NCBI RefSeq assembly: GCF_036388275.1
Contig: NZ_DASVSF010000002.1
Location: forward strand, 124,001 to 188,000
Reading direction: 5' to 3'
DNA length: 64,000 bases
Source of the DNA: Longimicrobium sp.
Lineage (GTDB): Bacteria > Gemmatimonadota > Gemmatimonadetes > Longimicrobiales > Longimicrobiaceae
Below are positions 19,021 through 27,612 of the stretch, piece by piece (position 1 is the first letter of the stretch; the number at the start of each line of letters is the position of its first letter). The notes beneath the pieces were generated by a model, which saw only the letters and a list, made by a program, of their open reading frames with translations, was not told the origin of the DNA and made no database searches. Position numbers and translations under genes: made by a program.

Positions 19021-21852
19021 TCACCCCTCCGGCAGCAGCGACACCCGCACGTACCGCCGCCGGTTCAGGTACAGCCTGGCCGCGGCGCGGATGCGTTCCG
19101 GGGTGAGGGTGGCGGAGAGCGGGGCGTCGTCGATCGCCCGCACGTCCCACCCCAGCCGCTGGTACTCCATGAGCGACGTCAGCCACACGTCGTTCTGGCG
19201 CAGCGACGTTTCCTTGCTGCGCCGGTGCGCCTCGCGAACCTTCTGCACCACGTCGGCCGGCACGCCGCGGGCGCGCAGGCTGTCGATCTCCGCGAACGTC
19301 ACGCGCGTAAGCTCGTCCAGCCGGTCGGGGTCGGTGTTGAAGTCGATCGCCACTACGTACTGCGGCACGGGATCGCGCGACACGTTGGCGCTCACCGTTA
19401 CGCCGTAGGTTCCCCCCAGCTGCTCGCGCAGCCGTTCGCGCAGGCGGATTTCCAGGGCGTCGGCCAGGCTGGTGATTTCGGACCGGGCCTCGCGGGAGAA
19501 CTGCGCCGGGCCGGTGAAATACAGCGTGGTCCGCGCCTGGGGCTCCACACCGCGGCGCACCGTCCTCTCCACCACGCCCGCGGGCGGACGGATGCCCGGG
19601 TCGCGCCAGCGTTCGCGCGCGCCGGTGGCGGGAAGGCTGGCCAGGTAGCGCTCCACCAGCGGGCGCACCTCGTGCGGCTGAAAGCTGCCCACCAGGAAGA
19701 AGGTGAAGTCGCCCGCGTCGGCGAAGCGCTGCCGGTAGATGGTGAGCGCGCGGTCCAGGTCCAGCGAGTCGTACATGGCCGCGGTGAAGGGCCGCGTGCG
19801 CGAGTGCCGCTGCGTGAGCACGGCCGTCAGCGTGTCGCCGAAGGCGCTTTCCGGGGTGGCGCCCCGGTTGCGCAGCATCTCGCGACCGCGCTGGCGGAAG
19901 GCTTCCCACGCCGCCGTGTCGCGGCGCGGCGCGGTGAAGTACAGGTAAACCAGCTGGAACATGGTTTCCACGTCGCGCGGCGCCGCGTAGCCGTTCACCG
20001 TCTCGTACAGCTCGCTGATGGTGGTGCCCACGCTGGCCGCCTTTCCCGCCAGCCGCCGCTGCAGCTCCGTCAGCCCCAGCGCGCCCACGCCGCCCACCTG
20101 CACCGCCGCGGTCGCCAGCCGGCCGTGCAGGTACAGGCTGTCGGGGAGCAGCGAGAGCCCCCCGGGGCTGGTGGCGGCGAACAGCACCTGGTCGTCCTGG
20201 AAGTCCGTGGGCTTCAGCACCACCTGCGCGCCGTTGCTCAGCGTCCACCGGGTGATGCCCGCCTCGGGGACGAACTCCTCCGACACCACGCTTCCCGCCG
20301 CCGGCAATTGGGCCAGTAGCGGCGCGTCGGAGACCGTTTCTCGATAGGGCGTGACGGGCGCACGCGCGACCGAGTCGGCGATGGCGGCCAGCCTGCGCTC
20401 GTCGGGCAGCGCCGTGCCCGCGTGCTCGGGGGCGGTGACCAGCACCGTGCGGTCGCGCATGGCCGCATAGCCGCGGGCCACCTCGTTGGCGTCCTCCACG
20501 GTGATGCCGGGCATGTACGCGTTCAGCATCACCCACTCTTCGTCCAGCGTGCGCAGCAGGCCGCCGCGCAGGAAGTGCTCGGCGTACTGGCCTGCGTACT
20601 GGCCGCTGGTGGTCTTGTGGCGCTCGGCGTACATCTGCTCCCACATCCGCAGGAACTCCGCCTTTTCCCGCTCCAGCTCGGCCGGGGTAAAGCCGTGGCG
20701 TGCCGCGCGCTGCACCTCGGTGAGCACGGCGGCCAGCCCGCGCTCCACCCCGCCCTGCGGGACGGCGGCGCTCAGGGAAAAGGTTTCCACCGGCCGCAGC
20801 GAGCCGCCCAGGTACGAGCCCACGTCCAGGAACGGCGCGTCCGGCAGCAGGCTCATGTCGTTCAGCCGGTCGCCCAGCATCCCCACGAACATCGACTCCA
20901 CCAGGCCCGCCCGGAAGCCGGGGGGCGACCAGTCCCTGCGCGCCGGGCGGAACCAGTTTACGCTCAGGGCCGTGCTGGTGATCTCGGGGTCCACCGTCAC
21001 GATCACCCGCGCGCTGTCCCGCGCGGGGATCCCGATTTCCGGCCGCGCCGGCCCGCCGCCGTACGCGGGGATGGCGCCGAACACCTCGCGGATCTTGCGC
21101 TCGACCTCCGCCGCGTCGAAGTCGCCCACGGCGACCACCGCCATCAGCTCCGGGCGGTACCACTGCTGATAGAAGCGGCGCAGCGTCTCGTGGCGGAAGG
21201 TGCGGATGATCTCCGGGTCGCCGATGGGCGAGCGCTCGGCGTAGCGCGATCCGGTGAAGAGGAACGGAAACTGGCGGTCGGAGACGCGGGCTCCCGCGCC
21301 GCGCCAGCGGCGCCACTCCTCGATCACCACGCCGCGCTCCGCCTCGATCTCCGCCGAGTCCAGCGCGATGCCGCTGGCCCAGTGCTCCAGGATGGTCAGC
21401 CCCGTGTCCAGCACGCCCGCGCTGTCCGTGGGCAGCTGCAGCATGTAGACGGTTTCGTCGAACGAGGTGGTGGCGTTCACGTCCGGCCCAAAGCGCATGC
21501 CCACGCGCTCCAGGTAGTCGATGATCTCGTTCCGGGCGAAGCGGCGGGTGCCGTTGAAGGCCATGTGCTCCAGGAAGTGCGCCAGCCCCCGCTGGTCGTC
21601 GTCTTCCAGCACCGACCCCACGTTCAGCACCAGCCGCAGCTCCGCGCGGTTGCGCGGCTCGGCGTTGTGGCGAACGTAGTAGACCAGCCCGTTCGGCAGC
21701 GTGTCGGTGATCACCAGCGTGTCGCCGCGGTGGTCGAACTCGATCTCCGGGATGCTGTCCGCGGGACGCGGCGAAGCGGCCGGTGCGGGCGCGCGCGGCG
21801 GCGAGCAGGCGGCCAGCGCCAGGACCAGGGGAGCGATTCGGAAGATGCGCAT
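19021..21852 (-). CDS. M16 family metallopeptidase lipoprotein
   Basis: A 943-residue insulinase/pitrilysin-family protease. The N-terminus MRIFRIAPLVLALAACS is a lipoprotein signal with Cys16 as the lipidated residue. The first M16 domain carries the inverted zinc motif HFLEH (His92, Glu95, His96) and the downstream acidic ligand in ERGVVIEEW near residue 172. The second half contains a further M16 repeat without HxxEH, the inactive clamshell partner. It acts in the periplasm or at the outer membrane on peptides. It ends directly at the octamer array. Confidence 0.93.
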   Translation of the reverse strand: MRIFRIAPLVLALAACSPPRAPAPAASPRPADSIPEIEFDHRGDTLVITDTLPNGLVYYVRHNAEPRNRAELRLVLNVGSVLEDDDQRGLAHFLEHMAFNGTRRFARNEIIDYLERVGMRFGPDVNATTSFDETVYMLQLPTDSAGVLDTGLTILEHWASGIALDSAEIEAERGVVIEEWRRWRGAGARVSDRQFPFLFTGSRYAERSPIGDPEIIRTFRHETLRRFYQQWYRPELMAVVAVGDFDAAEVERKIREVFGAIPAYGGGPARPEIGIPARDSARVIVTVDPEITSTALSVNWFRPARRDWSPPGFRAGLVESMFVGMLGDRLNDMSLLPDAPFLDVGSYLGGSLRPVETFSLSAAVPQGGVERGLAAVLTEVQRAARHGFTPAELEREKAEFLRMWEQMYAERHKTTSGQYAGQYAEHFLRGGLLRTLDEEWVMLNAYMPGITVEDANEVARGYAAMRDRTVLVTAPEHAGTALPDERRLAAIADSVARAPVTPYRETVSDAPLLAQLPAAGSVVSEEFVPEAGITRWTLSNGAQVVLKPTDFQDDQVLFAATSPGGLSLLPDSLYLHGRLATAAVQVGGVGALGLTELQRRLAGKAASVGTTISELYETVNGYAAPRDVETMFQLVYLYFTAPRRDTAAWEAFRQRGREMLRNRGATPESAFGDTLTAVLTQRHSRTRPFTAAMYDSLDLDRALTIYRQRFADAGDFTFFLVGSFQPHEVRPLVERYLASLPATGARERWRDPGIRPPAGVVERTVRRGVEPQARTTLYFTGPAQFSREARSEITSLADALEIRLRERLREQLGGTYGVTVSANVSRDPVPQYVVAIDFNTDPDRLDELTRVTFAEIDSLRARGVPADVVQKVREAHRRSKETSLRQNDVWLTSLMEYQRLGWDVRAIDDAPLSATLTPERIRAAARLYLNRRRYVRVSLLPEG

Positions 21853-21948
21853 CGGGATGGATGGGGGTGCGGCGGCGACGCATGCGGAAAACCCGCGTAC
21901 GGTGGTATGCCTGCCACCGCCGCGGGTTCCGTCTCTCCGCGGGACGAG

Positions 21949-23343
21949 TCAGCCCGCCAGGTTGATGTTCACGTACTCCTTCTCGCCGGTCACCTCGCGC
22001 TCCACGCAGGGCGCCAGCCACTCGGGGATGGGCGCGTCGGCATCCTCCGACGGCAGCTCCACCTCGGCCAGCACCAGCCGCCGGCCGCGGAACCGGTCGA
22101 TCTCCCACGTCAGGTCGCCCTCCGCCACCCGAAAGCGGAGCTTGCGGATGCGGGCGCCCTTCGTCAGCCGCCACAGGTGGCGGAAGATGCGCTCGGTGGT
22201 TTCCTCCTCCAGCTCCATCCGGCTGAGGCCGCTCCCCGTCTTGATGGTGCGATAGTACCGCACCTCGCCCCCGCGCCGCACCCGGCGCACGCGCTCGTTC
22301 AGGCGCTCGCCGGGGAGGTAGCCCTGGGCGATGTCGGTGCGGATGGCCCCTTCCGGAAGCGGGGGCATGCGGCGGAGCAGGTACTTCCGCTCGATCTCGC
22401 GGTTCTCTCCCCCGCCCCGCAGCCCGGCGAGCACCTGGTCGACGGCGGCGAAGAACTCGTCGGCGCGGCCACCCAGCCACACACCCTGCGCCTCGCGGAA
22501 CAGCCGCTCCGTCTCCGCCTGCGCGATGCCGTACAGGGCGTCCAGCCCGGGGAGCGGATCGGGGGGCGGGGCCACCGCCGGGGCCTCCTCCCGCGCCTCG
22601 GCGATGATGCCGGCGGCGACGTGGGCGTCGTGCATGTCGCCGAACAGGTCCTGCATCCCCTTGATGCGCTTGACGACCTCGGCGGCGCCGGGCAGCTCGT
22701 CGCGGAACGGCTCCAGCAGGTAGCGCAGGCGCTTGGCGGCGATCCGCGCCTCGTGCGCCTCGTCTTGCTGCGCGGCGCCCTGGACGGCGGCCAGCTTCGC
22801 CCGCAGCTCGGCCGCGTGCGTCTCGACCAGCCCCGCCAGCACGGTGCGCATCGGCGGCGCCTCGCGGGGATCGTCGAGCGAAACGTGGGCGGGGTACCAC
22901 GACAGGCGGCGCGAAAGGCGGCCGCAGGCGCGGGCGAAGTCGCGGACCACCTCGTCGTGCATCCGCCGGAGCACCCGCTGCTGCCGGCGCTGCAGCCCGT
23001 CCAGCAGCCACGCGGCGCCGGGCGCCTCCGTCTCGGAAAGGCCGCCGCCGTACTTCTGCATCCAGGCGATCATCACCTCGCCGTCGCGGCTGTCTCCCGT
23101 CGCCGCGGCCAGGCGCTTCAGCCGGCACCGGTCCTTGCCGCCCACGGAATCGTCCAGGTGCTCGCGGTAGGCACGCACGGTGCTGCGAAGCCGGCGCAGG
23201 CCCACGCGAAAGTCGTGGAGCGCCTCCGCGTCGTCGGCGTCGCCCAGCCGCGTGCGCCCGGAGCGCGCCTCTTCCAGGAAACGCAGGGCCAGCCAGCGCG
23301 CGGCGCGCGGGGCGCCCAGGTCCAGCAGCGCGGGGCCGCTCAC
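21949..23343 (-). CDS. CHAD-CYTH fusion protein
   Basis: A 464-residue protein. The N-terminal part is a CHAD helical domain (FRVGLRRLRSTVRAYREHL; ARIAAKRLRYLLEPF) rich in His and Arg, known to bind polyphosphate. The C-terminal 150 residues are a CYTH triphosphate-tunnel domain starting NREIERKYLLRRMP and closing EREVTGEKEYVN. The start is GTG 23343, overlapping the sixA stop by four bases (GTGA), so the pair is translationally coupled. A role in polyphosphate or triphosphate metabolism is expected from the domains. Confidence 0.92.
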   Translation of the reverse strand: MSGPALLDLGAPRAARWLALRFLEEARSGRTRLGDADDAEALHDFRVGLRRLRSTVRAYREHLDDSVGGKDRCRLKRLAAATGDSRDGEVMIAWMQKYGGGLSETEAPGAAWLLDGLQRRQQRVLRRMHDEVVRDFARACGRLSRRLSWYPAHVSLDDPREAPPMRTVLAGLVETHAAELRAKLAAVQGAAQQDEAHEARIAAKRLRYLLEPFRDELPGAAEVVKRIKGMQDLFGDMHDAHVAAGIIAEAREEAPAVAPPPDPLPGLDALYGIAQAETERLFREAQGVWLGGRADEFFAAVDQVLAGLRGGGENREIERKYLLRRMPPLPEGAIRTDIAQGYLPGERLNERVRRVRRGGEVRYYRTIKTGSGLSRMELEEETTERIFRHLWRLTKGARIRKLRFRVAEGDLTWEIDRFRGRRLVLAEVELPSEDADAPIPEWLAPCVEREVTGEKEYVNINLAG

Positions 23344-23858
23344 CGCCGCTCGCCCAGCCAGCGCAGCTGCCGCGGCGCGATGGCCCACGCCAGCACCGCG
23401 TTGCCGCCCACGGGCGGGTCGTCGAAGTCCAGCAGCACGGCGCCGCCCTTCTTGAAGGCGACGAACGAGTCGTTGCGCCCCGTCAGCAGCCACCCCACCA
23501 GGAAGCCCAGGTGCGGCTCGTGGCCCACCACGGCCACGGTGGCGCCGGGCTGCTGCGCGCGCAGCCAGCCCAGCAGCTCGTCGGGCCGGCGCTCGGGCGA
23601 AAGCTCGTCGATTGTCTCGATGGGCAGCGACCCGCCGTACGCCGCGGTGATGATTTCCGCGGTCTGCACCGCCCGCACGAGCGGCGACGAGGCCAGCACG
23701 TCGATGTCGGGAACGATGCGGCGCAGCCCGCGCGCGCCGCGGCGCATCCTCCGGCGTCCCTCACCCGTCATCGGCCGCTCGGCATCGGGCCTTCCGCTCC
23801 GTGCCGCCCAGTCCTCGCGCTCGCCCGCCAGCCCGTGGCGTATCACCAGCAGTCTCAT
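23340..23858 (-). CDS. sixA: Phosphohistidine phosphatase SixA-like
   Basis: A 172-residue histidine-phosphatase-family protein. The RHG motif is at residues 7-9 (MRLLVIRHG), the second conserved His is in VVGHEPHLGF, and Arg/Glu residues lie in between. The length fits SixA, which removes phosphate from phosphohistidine. The start is ATG 23858, with GGGAGAGG upstream. Coupled downstream to the CHAD-CYTH gene, an arrangement common in bacteria and suggesting a shared phosphate role. Confidence 0.9.
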   Translation of the reverse strand: MRLLVIRHGLAGEREDWAARSGRPDAERPMTGEGRRRMRRGARGLRRIVPDIDVLASSPLVRAVQTAEIITAAYGGSLPIETIDELSPERRPDELLGWLRAQQPGATVAVVGHEPHLGFLVGWLLTGRNDSFVAFKKGGAVLLDFDDPPVGGNAVLAWAIAPRQLRWLGERR

Positions 23859-24036
23859 CACGCCTCTCCCGTCGTCGTCATGCCCGTTGCTCGTCAGTCG
23901 TGCAGATCCTCGGGCGAAGGGTTATGCAAGATTTGTAACCCGTGGCGTGGGGCCGAGGCAGGGGTCGGGGCTCGGGCAGGCCTGGGCTGACCTCGGGCGA
24001 GCCTGGGGCGGATGAATCCGCGGCAACAAAAGCGGA

Positions 24037-24063
24037 AAGCCTCCCCAAACTGCGGGGAGGCTT
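24037..24063 (-). terminator. Terminator of the 24.1-24.6 kb lipoprotein gene
   Basis: AAGCCTCCCC pairs with GGGGAGGCTT (7-base loop). On the minus strand it is followed by T-rich sequence, 27 bases after the lipoprotein stop. Confidence 0.8.
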
Positions 24064-24089
24064 CAACCACGGATCATCATTGCGCGTCG

Positions 24090-24611
24090 TCAGCGGCCGT
24101 TGCCCATGGGGAACGGGCCGGTTTCGATCATCCGCTCGAAGACGAGCGTGTAGGGGAGGATGGACTGCTCGGGGCGGGTCATGTAGTGAAGCTTCATCTG
24201 GTCGCCCCCCACCTCGATGCGATGCTGGTAGTTCCACTCTATCGCGTAATCCGCCTGGTACCCGCCCTGCCCGTGACGCCAGCCCATGCCGGTCATCGTC
24301 CGCAGGCCCAGCCGGTCGCCCACGATCTTCCAGGAGCCGGAGTGCTCGAACGTTTCGATCAGCCCGTCTCCCGGCCGCCCGCCCGTGCCGCTGACCTGGG
24401 TGGTCCACCGATAGGTGCCCTCCGCGAGCAGGTCCAGCCACTGCTCGGTGCGTAGCGACTGCGATCCGCTCCCCTGCTGTTGTACCGTCCGCCAGCTTCC
24501 CACAACCGCCTCGGGCGAGGTGGCTTGGCCGGGATCGCACGCGGCCAGGAGAAAGGCGCCGTAGAGCGCCAGTGCACGGCGCGCGGCCAGGGGCAACGTC
24601 GGAAGTCTCAT
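24090..24611 (-). CDS. Hypothetical lipoprotein (lipocalin-like)
   Basis: A 173-residue protein with lipoprotein signal ALALYGAFLLAAC. The mature part starts EAVVGSWRTVQQQG, and the aromatic-rich short strands (GTYRWTTQVSG, YAIEWNYQHRIEVGG, MKLHYMTRPEQS) suggest a small lipocalin-type barrel. The start is ATG 24611 with GGAGA upstream. I do not recognise a named family and no neighbour points to a function. Confidence 0.8.
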   Translation of the reverse strand: MRLPTLPLAARRALALYGAFLLAACDPGQATSPEAVVGSWRTVQQQGSGSQSLRTEQWLDLLAEGTYRWTTQVSGTGGRPGDGLIETFEHSGSWKIVGDRLGLRTMTGMGWRHGQGGYQADYAIEWNYQHRIEVGGDQMKLHYMTRPEQSILPYTLVFERMIETGPFPMGNGR

Positions 24612-24692
24612 CTTCGTCTCCGGAATTTGATCGGCTGGGATGCACGGACACAACGCGCATCCCACCCGGTCTGTGACTTCGATCTTTACGGA

Positions 24693-24936
24693 TCAGCCCG
24701 GTAGTAGTCGTGACGGTTGGAGCCGTCGAAAGCCGCCGTCACGAGACAGCAGTTCCTGAAACCGCCTCGTGGAGCCGCAGGGGCAGGGGTCGTTGCGCCC
24801 CAGCTTCTCCACCAGTTCCTTGTCGCCGTGCACGACGCGGAATCCGCGCTTTACGCGCGTCTCGGACGGGAAGCCCTTCCGCCGCTTGCTGGTGCGCTCA
24901 AAAGGACTCGCGGTCCAGGTGATTCTTCTTGCCCAT
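24693..24936 (-). pseudogene. SEC-C motif small protein interrupted by +1 frameshift
   Basis: ATG 24936 follows a strong GGAGGG site and reads MGKKNHLDRESF, then TGA at 24898-24900. Skipping one T in the TTTT run (24900-24903) restores a frame that continues ERTSKRRKGF, VKRGFRVVHGDKELVEKLG, then RNDPCPCGSTRRFQE, a clear SEC-C zinc motif, ending at 24693. The joined product would be 80 residues. The codon context TTT-TGA resembles the +1 shift site of prfB. It is either a programmed frameshift, a disabled gene or a sequencing indel; the sequence alone cannot decide. Confidence 0.7.
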
Positions 24937-25109
24937 CGTCACACCCTCCTCTCCGCAACATGTTGAGAGCAGCCGGTGTGGCGGAGTCACCCGGCGGCTC
25001 TGGACGAACGATCGGGAAGCGGATTCGAACACCTGGCGCCCCTCCCGCCTCCAAGTACGTGGCGGCGATCGAAAGCACGCCGCGATCACTCGAACCTGGA
25101 GCCGGCAAG

Positions 25110-25205
25110 ATGACCAGCCCCGCGAACCACGTCCCCCGGTGGGCGATCCTGATGGTTGCCGCCTTCGAAGCCATCGCCATCGGCGCCGCCCTGCTGTCGC
25201 GCTGA
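25110..25205 (+). CDS. 31-residue single-pass membrane peptide
   Basis: MTSPANHVPRWAILMVAAFEA then IAIGAALLSR: a short polar head and one hydrophobic helix. GGAG lies about ten bases before the ATG. It ends 28 bases before the next small membrane protein gene. It may be a leader or small membrane regulator; support is modest because of its size. Confidence 0.5.
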   Translation: MTSPANHVPRWAILMVAAFEAIAIGAALLSR

Positions 25206-25233
25206 CGCCCATCCATCCAAAGGAGCCACGACC

Positions 25234-25527
25234 ATGAACGATACGAACCCCGTCCCCGCCGCCGTCCGCGCTGCGCTGGACGAAGCCGAGCGCCACGACC
25301 GCACGTCGACAATGATACTCGTCGGAGCCGCGATCATCGAAGCCGTTCTTCTCGGGTACGTCCTGGCGGCTATCGACTTCGGCAACCCGACGCACAAGGT
25401 GATGTTCCTGCTCGCGATGCTTACGTACTTCACCCTGGGGCTGGGTATCGCCGCGATGGCCGCGAAGACCAGCGCCCAGAACGCGCGGCTGATGCACGCC
25501 ATTCAACTGATGAGCGAGCGCCGCTGA
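25234..25527 (+). CDS. Small two-helix membrane protein
   Basis: A 97-residue protein with two hydrophobic segments (MILVGAAIIEAVLLGYVLAA and VMFLLAMLTYFTLGLGIAAM) between charged ends. ATG 25234 has AAAGGAG upstream. It lies 25 bases before the sigma factor gene, so it may be the membrane partner or anti-sigma of that factor; this is inference from linkage, and no anti-sigma motif is visible. Confidence 0.8.
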   Translation: MNDTNPVPAAVRAALDEAERHDRTSTMILVGAAIIEAVLLGYVLAAIDFGNPTHKVMFLLAMLTYFTLGLGIAAMAAKTSAQNARLMHAIQLMSERR

Positions 25528-25552
25528 ACCAGCGAACGCGGGAAGCATTCGC

Positions 25553-26131
25553 ATGAGCCCGGCGGACCGCGGCGGAGCGGGTGAAATTCCCTGGCTGGTG
25601 CTTCGTGCACAGGCCGGGGACCGCGCCGCGCTCGAGCGGCTGCTTTCGCATGCGCATGCACTGCTGCACCCGTTCACGCGAGTGATGCTGCGCGACGAGG
25701 ACGCCGCGGACGACGTGCTGCAGGACGTGCTCGTGCTGCTGTATCGCAAGCTGGGTACTCTCCGCGACCCGCGCGCCTTTTCCGCGTGGGCACGCCGCAT
25801 CGCCAGCCGCCAGATCTTCCGCGACCTGCGCCGCCATCGAAAGTACGAAGCCGCGCACGAGGAGCTCTCGCCGGACCTCCCGGGCACCGCGCACGAGCCG
25901 GCGCTCGACCCGGGATGGGTCGAGCGGCTTCCCGCGCTGCTGGAGCGCGTCTCGCCCGCAAGCCGCGCCGTACTCGCCCTGCACTACCTGGACGACCTGA
26001 CCCTGGACGAAGTCGCCACGGTCCTCGAAATCCCGCCCGGCACCGCCAAGTCGCGCCTGGCCTACGGCTTGGCCACCCTGCGGAAACTCGTCAGCTCCCC
26101 GGCGATGCCGAGGCCTGGGCAAGGCGTGTGA
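25553..26131 (+). CDS. ECF-type RNA polymerase sigma factor
   Basis: A 192-residue sigma-70 family protein. Region 2 is visible as DEDAADDVLQDVLVLLYRKL ending in FSAWARRIASRQ; region 4 as ALHYLDDLTLDEVATVLEIP then GTAKSRLAYGLATLRK. The linker is short and region 3 is missing, as in ECF factors. It is the third gene of a small operon with two membrane proteins and is followed by a bidirectional terminator. Confidence 0.9.
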   Translation: MSPADRGGAGEIPWLVLRAQAGDRAALERLLSHAHALLHPFTRVMLRDEDAADDVLQDVLVLLYRKLGTLRDPRAFSAWARRIASRQIFRDLRRHRKYEAAHEELSPDLPGTAHEPALDPGWVERLPALLERVSPASRAVLALHYLDDLTLDEVATVLEIPPGTAKSRLAYGLATLRKLVSSPAMPRPGQGV

Positions 26132-26163
26132 GTGCGTTTGCACTCCCGTAGCCCCCCAAGAAA

Positions 26164-26193
26164 GATCGCCGGACCCTTCCGGGCCCGGCGATC
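26164..26193. terminator. Bidirectional terminator, sigma factor / phosphoesterase
   Basis: GATCGCCGG (26164-26172) pairs with CCGGCGATC (26185-26193), between two convergent genes and preceded by AAAGAAA, which gives the minus strand a T-tract. Confidence 0.8.
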
Positions 26194-26222
26194 CGCCAGG
26201 AGCGAAAGGGACGAGCCGTTGC

Positions 26223-27482
26223 TCAGCAGGCCAGCTGCCCGTTGCGAAGGGAGCAGGCCACGCCGCCGCCCGTGGCGGGAACGGGCACCAGCCTTACGTT
26301 CCACCCGCCGTCCGCGGCTTCCAGGACGGTGTGCCCGAACGCGAGCCCCGCCCAGTACCCCTCGACCGCCACGCCGCCCGCGGGCGACGGCATCGAGGCC
26401 GGCAGCCCCTCGCTTTCCGACGTGCCCCCGTCGCCCAGCACCAGCACGGGCGTCCGCGGCGCGGCAAAGTCCAGCGCCTCCCACGCGTGCACATGGCCCA
26501 CCAGCGAGAGCGCCACGGCCGGCGGAAGCTCTCCACCAGGCGACGCCCGCCGCAGCGCCCCCTGCAGGATCGACGAGCCGATGGAGTCTGCCTGGCCCGG
26601 ATAGTCGCGCGCCCAGATGGGAACGTGCGTCACCACCCATGCGGGCCCACCCGCGGCAAGCGCCGGCAGCTGGGCCATCTGGCGCGCATAGGCCGGGATC
26701 GCCCGGGCCGTGTCGTTTACGGGATTGCTGCCGCCGGTGGACCAGCAGCCGGTGGAGTACCAGGGCGCGCAGGCCGTGTCGATGATCAGCAGCGTGCCCA
26801 CCCCGGGCACCTGCACCGCGTACGGCTCCGTGGTCCCGGCGCAGCGGTCCGCATTCGCCGGCACGTCGCGCGGGTCGAAGAACAGGAACCACCCGGTGCC
26901 GCCCCGCGTGCAGTCCTCGTGGTTGCCGCGGGCGAACACCCACGGCGCCGCGGCCAGCAGCTCGCCCACGGGCGCGAACCAGTCCGCCTTCCACGCCTTC
27001 CAGTTGTCGCCGCAGGGCAGCTTTCCTCCGCAATCGCTCACGGTTTCGCGGTAGATGTAGTCGCCCACGTGCACGGCCAGGTCCGCGTCGGCCTGCCGGG
27101 CGCGGTACGCCACGGCCGAGAACGGCCAGGCAGCCGGGTCCGTGCAGTCCTGCTCCTTGGCCCGGCATCCCGTGTCACCGATGGCCACCACCCGCTGCAC
27201 CCGCGTGGGCGGCGCCGCGGCGGGGCGCGGCATTCCGGGCAGCTGCACCGGCTCCGGGCCCAGCCGCTGCTGGCACACGAGCACGGGAAAGCTGTCGGAG
27301 GGAAGCGCGCGCACCGACGCGGGAGCCGGACACGAGCCGCCATCGTACACGGTGCGCAGCAGCCACTCGCCCTGTGCGCCGGCCTGGGTCCACCAGTACA
27401 GGAGCGTGCCCCGCTGTGCTCCGGCCTCGCCCGCGCACAGCACGAGCGCAAGCGCAGCGGCAATCCAAGAACTCCGTTTCAT
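26223..27482 (-). CDS. Secreted metallophosphoesterase
   Basis: A 419-residue protein with a signal peptide (MKRSSWIAAALALVLC, cleaved after GAQ). The calcineurin-like metal motifs occur in order: GDTG, GDYIYRE, GNHED, THVPIWARD and GHVHAWE. It would hydrolyse phosphomonoesters or diesters in the periplasm or outside. Paired cysteines (DCGGKLPCG, CAPWYSTGC) fit an exported protein. ATG 27482 is chosen over upstream in-frame ATGs because it begins the signal peptide and has GAGAGG in front. Confidence 0.9.
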   Translation of the reverse strand: MKRSSWIAAALALVLCAGEAGAQRGTLLYWWTQAGAQGEWLLRTVYDGGSCPAPASVRALPSDSFPVLVCQQRLGPEPVQLPGMPRPAAAPPTRVQRVVAIGDTGCRAKEQDCTDPAAWPFSAVAYRARQADADLAVHVGDYIYRETVSDCGGKLPCGDNWKAWKADWFAPVGELLAAAPWVFARGNHEDCTRGGTGWFLFFDPRDVPANADRCAGTTEPYAVQVPGVGTLLIIDTACAPWYSTGCWSTGGSNPVNDTARAIPAYARQMAQLPALAAGGPAWVVTHVPIWARDYPGQADSIGSSILQGALRRASPGGELPPAVALSLVGHVHAWEALDFAAPRTPVLVLGDGGTSESEGLPASMPSPAGGVAVEGYWAGLAFGHTVLEAADGGWNVRLVPVPATGGGVACSLRNGQLAC

Positions 27483-27612
27483 CAATCGCCTCTCGTCGGC
27501 CGGTGGATGGGAACCGCGCACGGCGTCCATCCTAATCCGGCGCCTCTCGACTCACAACAAAAATCTCCGGCTGAGGCGGGAGCGCGAGGCCAAATCACTC
27601 CCGCACTGCAGT

